This document shows positions 16,008 to 16,489 of a stretch of DNA of 16,489 nt, piece after piece. The position numbers and the translations under genes were made by a program. This DNA is from Enteropsectra breve (lineage: Eukaryota; Microsporidia). Position 1 is the stretch's first letter. The number at the start of each line of letters is the position of its first letter. The stretch is from assembly GCA_024243835.1 (NCBI GenBank), contig JALPMN010000538.1, positions 1-16,489 on the forward strand, written 5' to 3'. Below the pieces are notes generated by a model. It searched no databases, had not been told where the DNA came from, and saw only the letters and a list, made by a program, of their open reading frames with translations.

Positions 16008-16010
16008 GGG
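16008..16010 (-). promoter_or_regulatory. CCC element before the 743-aa gene
   Basis: The minus strand reads AACCCAT directly before the ATG at 16005, placing CCC at -5 to -3. This supports the first ATG, and so the hydrophobic N-terminus, over the internal Met17. Confidence 0.5.
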
Positions 16011-16092
16011 TTATTTCATATAAATTTCTTTAAATAGATTTTTGGGAATTGAACAATAAAGAATGTTCTTGTTTACCCCTTTTTAAAAATAA

Positions 16093-16248
16093 GAAAATTC
16101 TCAAATTAGAATAAAGGAGTACCGTTCCAAAAAAGGTGGACCGAGGAAGAATCTGTTAGCAGATAAAATTAGACATTTTTACCGCTTTCATAAGAAAATA
16201 CTCTTGTTGGATGACAAAGAATTGGAGTGCTTCATCTTAAATTGCTGA
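16093..16248 (+). pseudogene. Possible remnant of a DNA-binding or transposase-type ORF
   Basis: A 51-codon frame runs from a TAA to a TGA with no ATG. Its translation contains SKKGGPRK (residues 12-19) followed by LLADKIRHFYRFHKK. This basic G-G/R-P-R-K turn before a helix recalls the linker and helix-turn-helix of Tc1/IS630-like transposases. The fragment is too short to assign a family and may be chance. Palindromes begin immediately after its stop. Confidence 0.2.
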
Positions 16249-16305
16249 TTATGATATCATAAGTAAGAAAATAGTTGATAATTGTGATATCACAAATATC
16301 AACTA
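16249..16305. repeat. Tandem palindromes sharing a TGATATCA core
   Basis: The first palindrome, TTATGATATCATAA (16249-16262), is perfect over 14 bases. The second spans 16272-16305: 34 bases that are self-complementary except for one A-A pair (16281 with 16296), with centre TTGTGATATCACAA. Both centre on TGATATCA with TT and AA flanks, and their centres are 33 bp apart, about three helical turns. Strand and function are unknown. Confidence 0.65.
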
Positions 16306-16360
16306 CAAAGAGATAAAAAGAAATCGAATAAATAAAATATGTTCTTAAATAATATACTTA

Positions 16361-16390
16361 GTGCGGTATCCCGCTGATGGGGACCGGCCG
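16361..16390. other. Isolated GC-rich patch
   Basis: Twenty-two of these 30 bases are G or C, inside DNA that is otherwise about one quarter GC. It starts with a four-pair hairpin, GCGG-TATC-CCGC (16363-16374), and ends with the palindrome CGGCCG. No tRNA, snRNA or coding signature could be matched. Confidence 0.4.
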
Positions 16391-16489
16391 TTTATTAGAG
16401 AATAGTTATACAGAGATAAATTGTTATTTGTAACCATTTTATTAAAATAATTCTTGTATTTATATTTGATATAAAACATCGTTTCATTA

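Larger units (their letters stand above)
16006..16489. other. Right-edge intergenic region with clustered oddities
   Basis: This 484-bp AT-rich stretch contains a 51-codon frame without ATG (16093-16248), two neighbouring palindromes (16249-16305) and a 30-base GC-rich patch (16361-16390). No complete gene is visible. Confidence 0.5.

Noticed and set aside
16115..16158. Short frame reading KRWTEEE, like the start of a Myb/SANT repeat
   Set aside because: It stops within eight codons of the motif and has no ATG. The overlapping GGPRK frame is longer, and neither is convincing enough to call a gene.
16409..16418. ATACAGAGAT resembling the U6 snRNA ACAGAGA box, with an upstream hairpin at 16363-16374
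   Set aside because: The downstream AGC triad and the internal stem-loop required of U6 are absent, and the following sequence is simple AT-rich DNA.

Overview
The window looks like nuclear DNA of a microsporidian, an intracellular fungus-related parasite. It carries clearly eukaryotic housekeeping genes: cytosolic tyrosyl-tRNA synthetase, the CIA iron-sulfur protein Nar1, the Golgi Qa-SNARE Sed5 and the PP2A B55 subunit. All four are intronless and clearly shorter than or at the short end of their yeast and human counterparts. Several start codons follow a CCC or GGG triplet within a few bases, and AATAAA signals sit at or just past several stop codons. Both are known microsporidian habits. 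The genus cannot be fixed from the sequence. The long AT-rich spacers (up to 1.7 kb) argue against the very compact Encephalitozoon type.

Layout. Positions 1-2561 are gene-poor: one small homeodomain gene (394-864, minus) and a 1.7-kb AT-rich spacer. Positions 2562-9814 form the conserved core: a large beta-propeller-like protein (plus), TyrRS and Nar1 (both minus), Sed5 (plus) and Cdc55/B55 (minus). Sampled stretches of the TyrRS, Sed5 and B55 genes are near 45-55% GC; spacers are about 25-30%. Positions 10279-11726 hold a divergent pair of unrecognised genes sharing a 164-bp promoter region. From 11727 the window becomes accessory in character: a small secreted cysteine-patterned protein (12344-12541), a 1.2-kb spacer and a 743-aa lineage-specific protein with a possible signal peptide (13774-16005, minus). 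The right end has two adjacent palindromes with the same core, a decayed reading frame and an isolated GC-rich patch.

Functional picture. The core genes serve separate processes (translation, Fe-S protein maturation, ER-Golgi fusion, phosphatase targeting) and do not form an operon-like unit; convergent neighbours are packed with 88-107 bp between stop codons. The flanking AT-richer genes (homeodomain factor, small secreted protein, 743-aa protein) look lineage-specific and are the better candidates for host interaction or stage-specific regulation.
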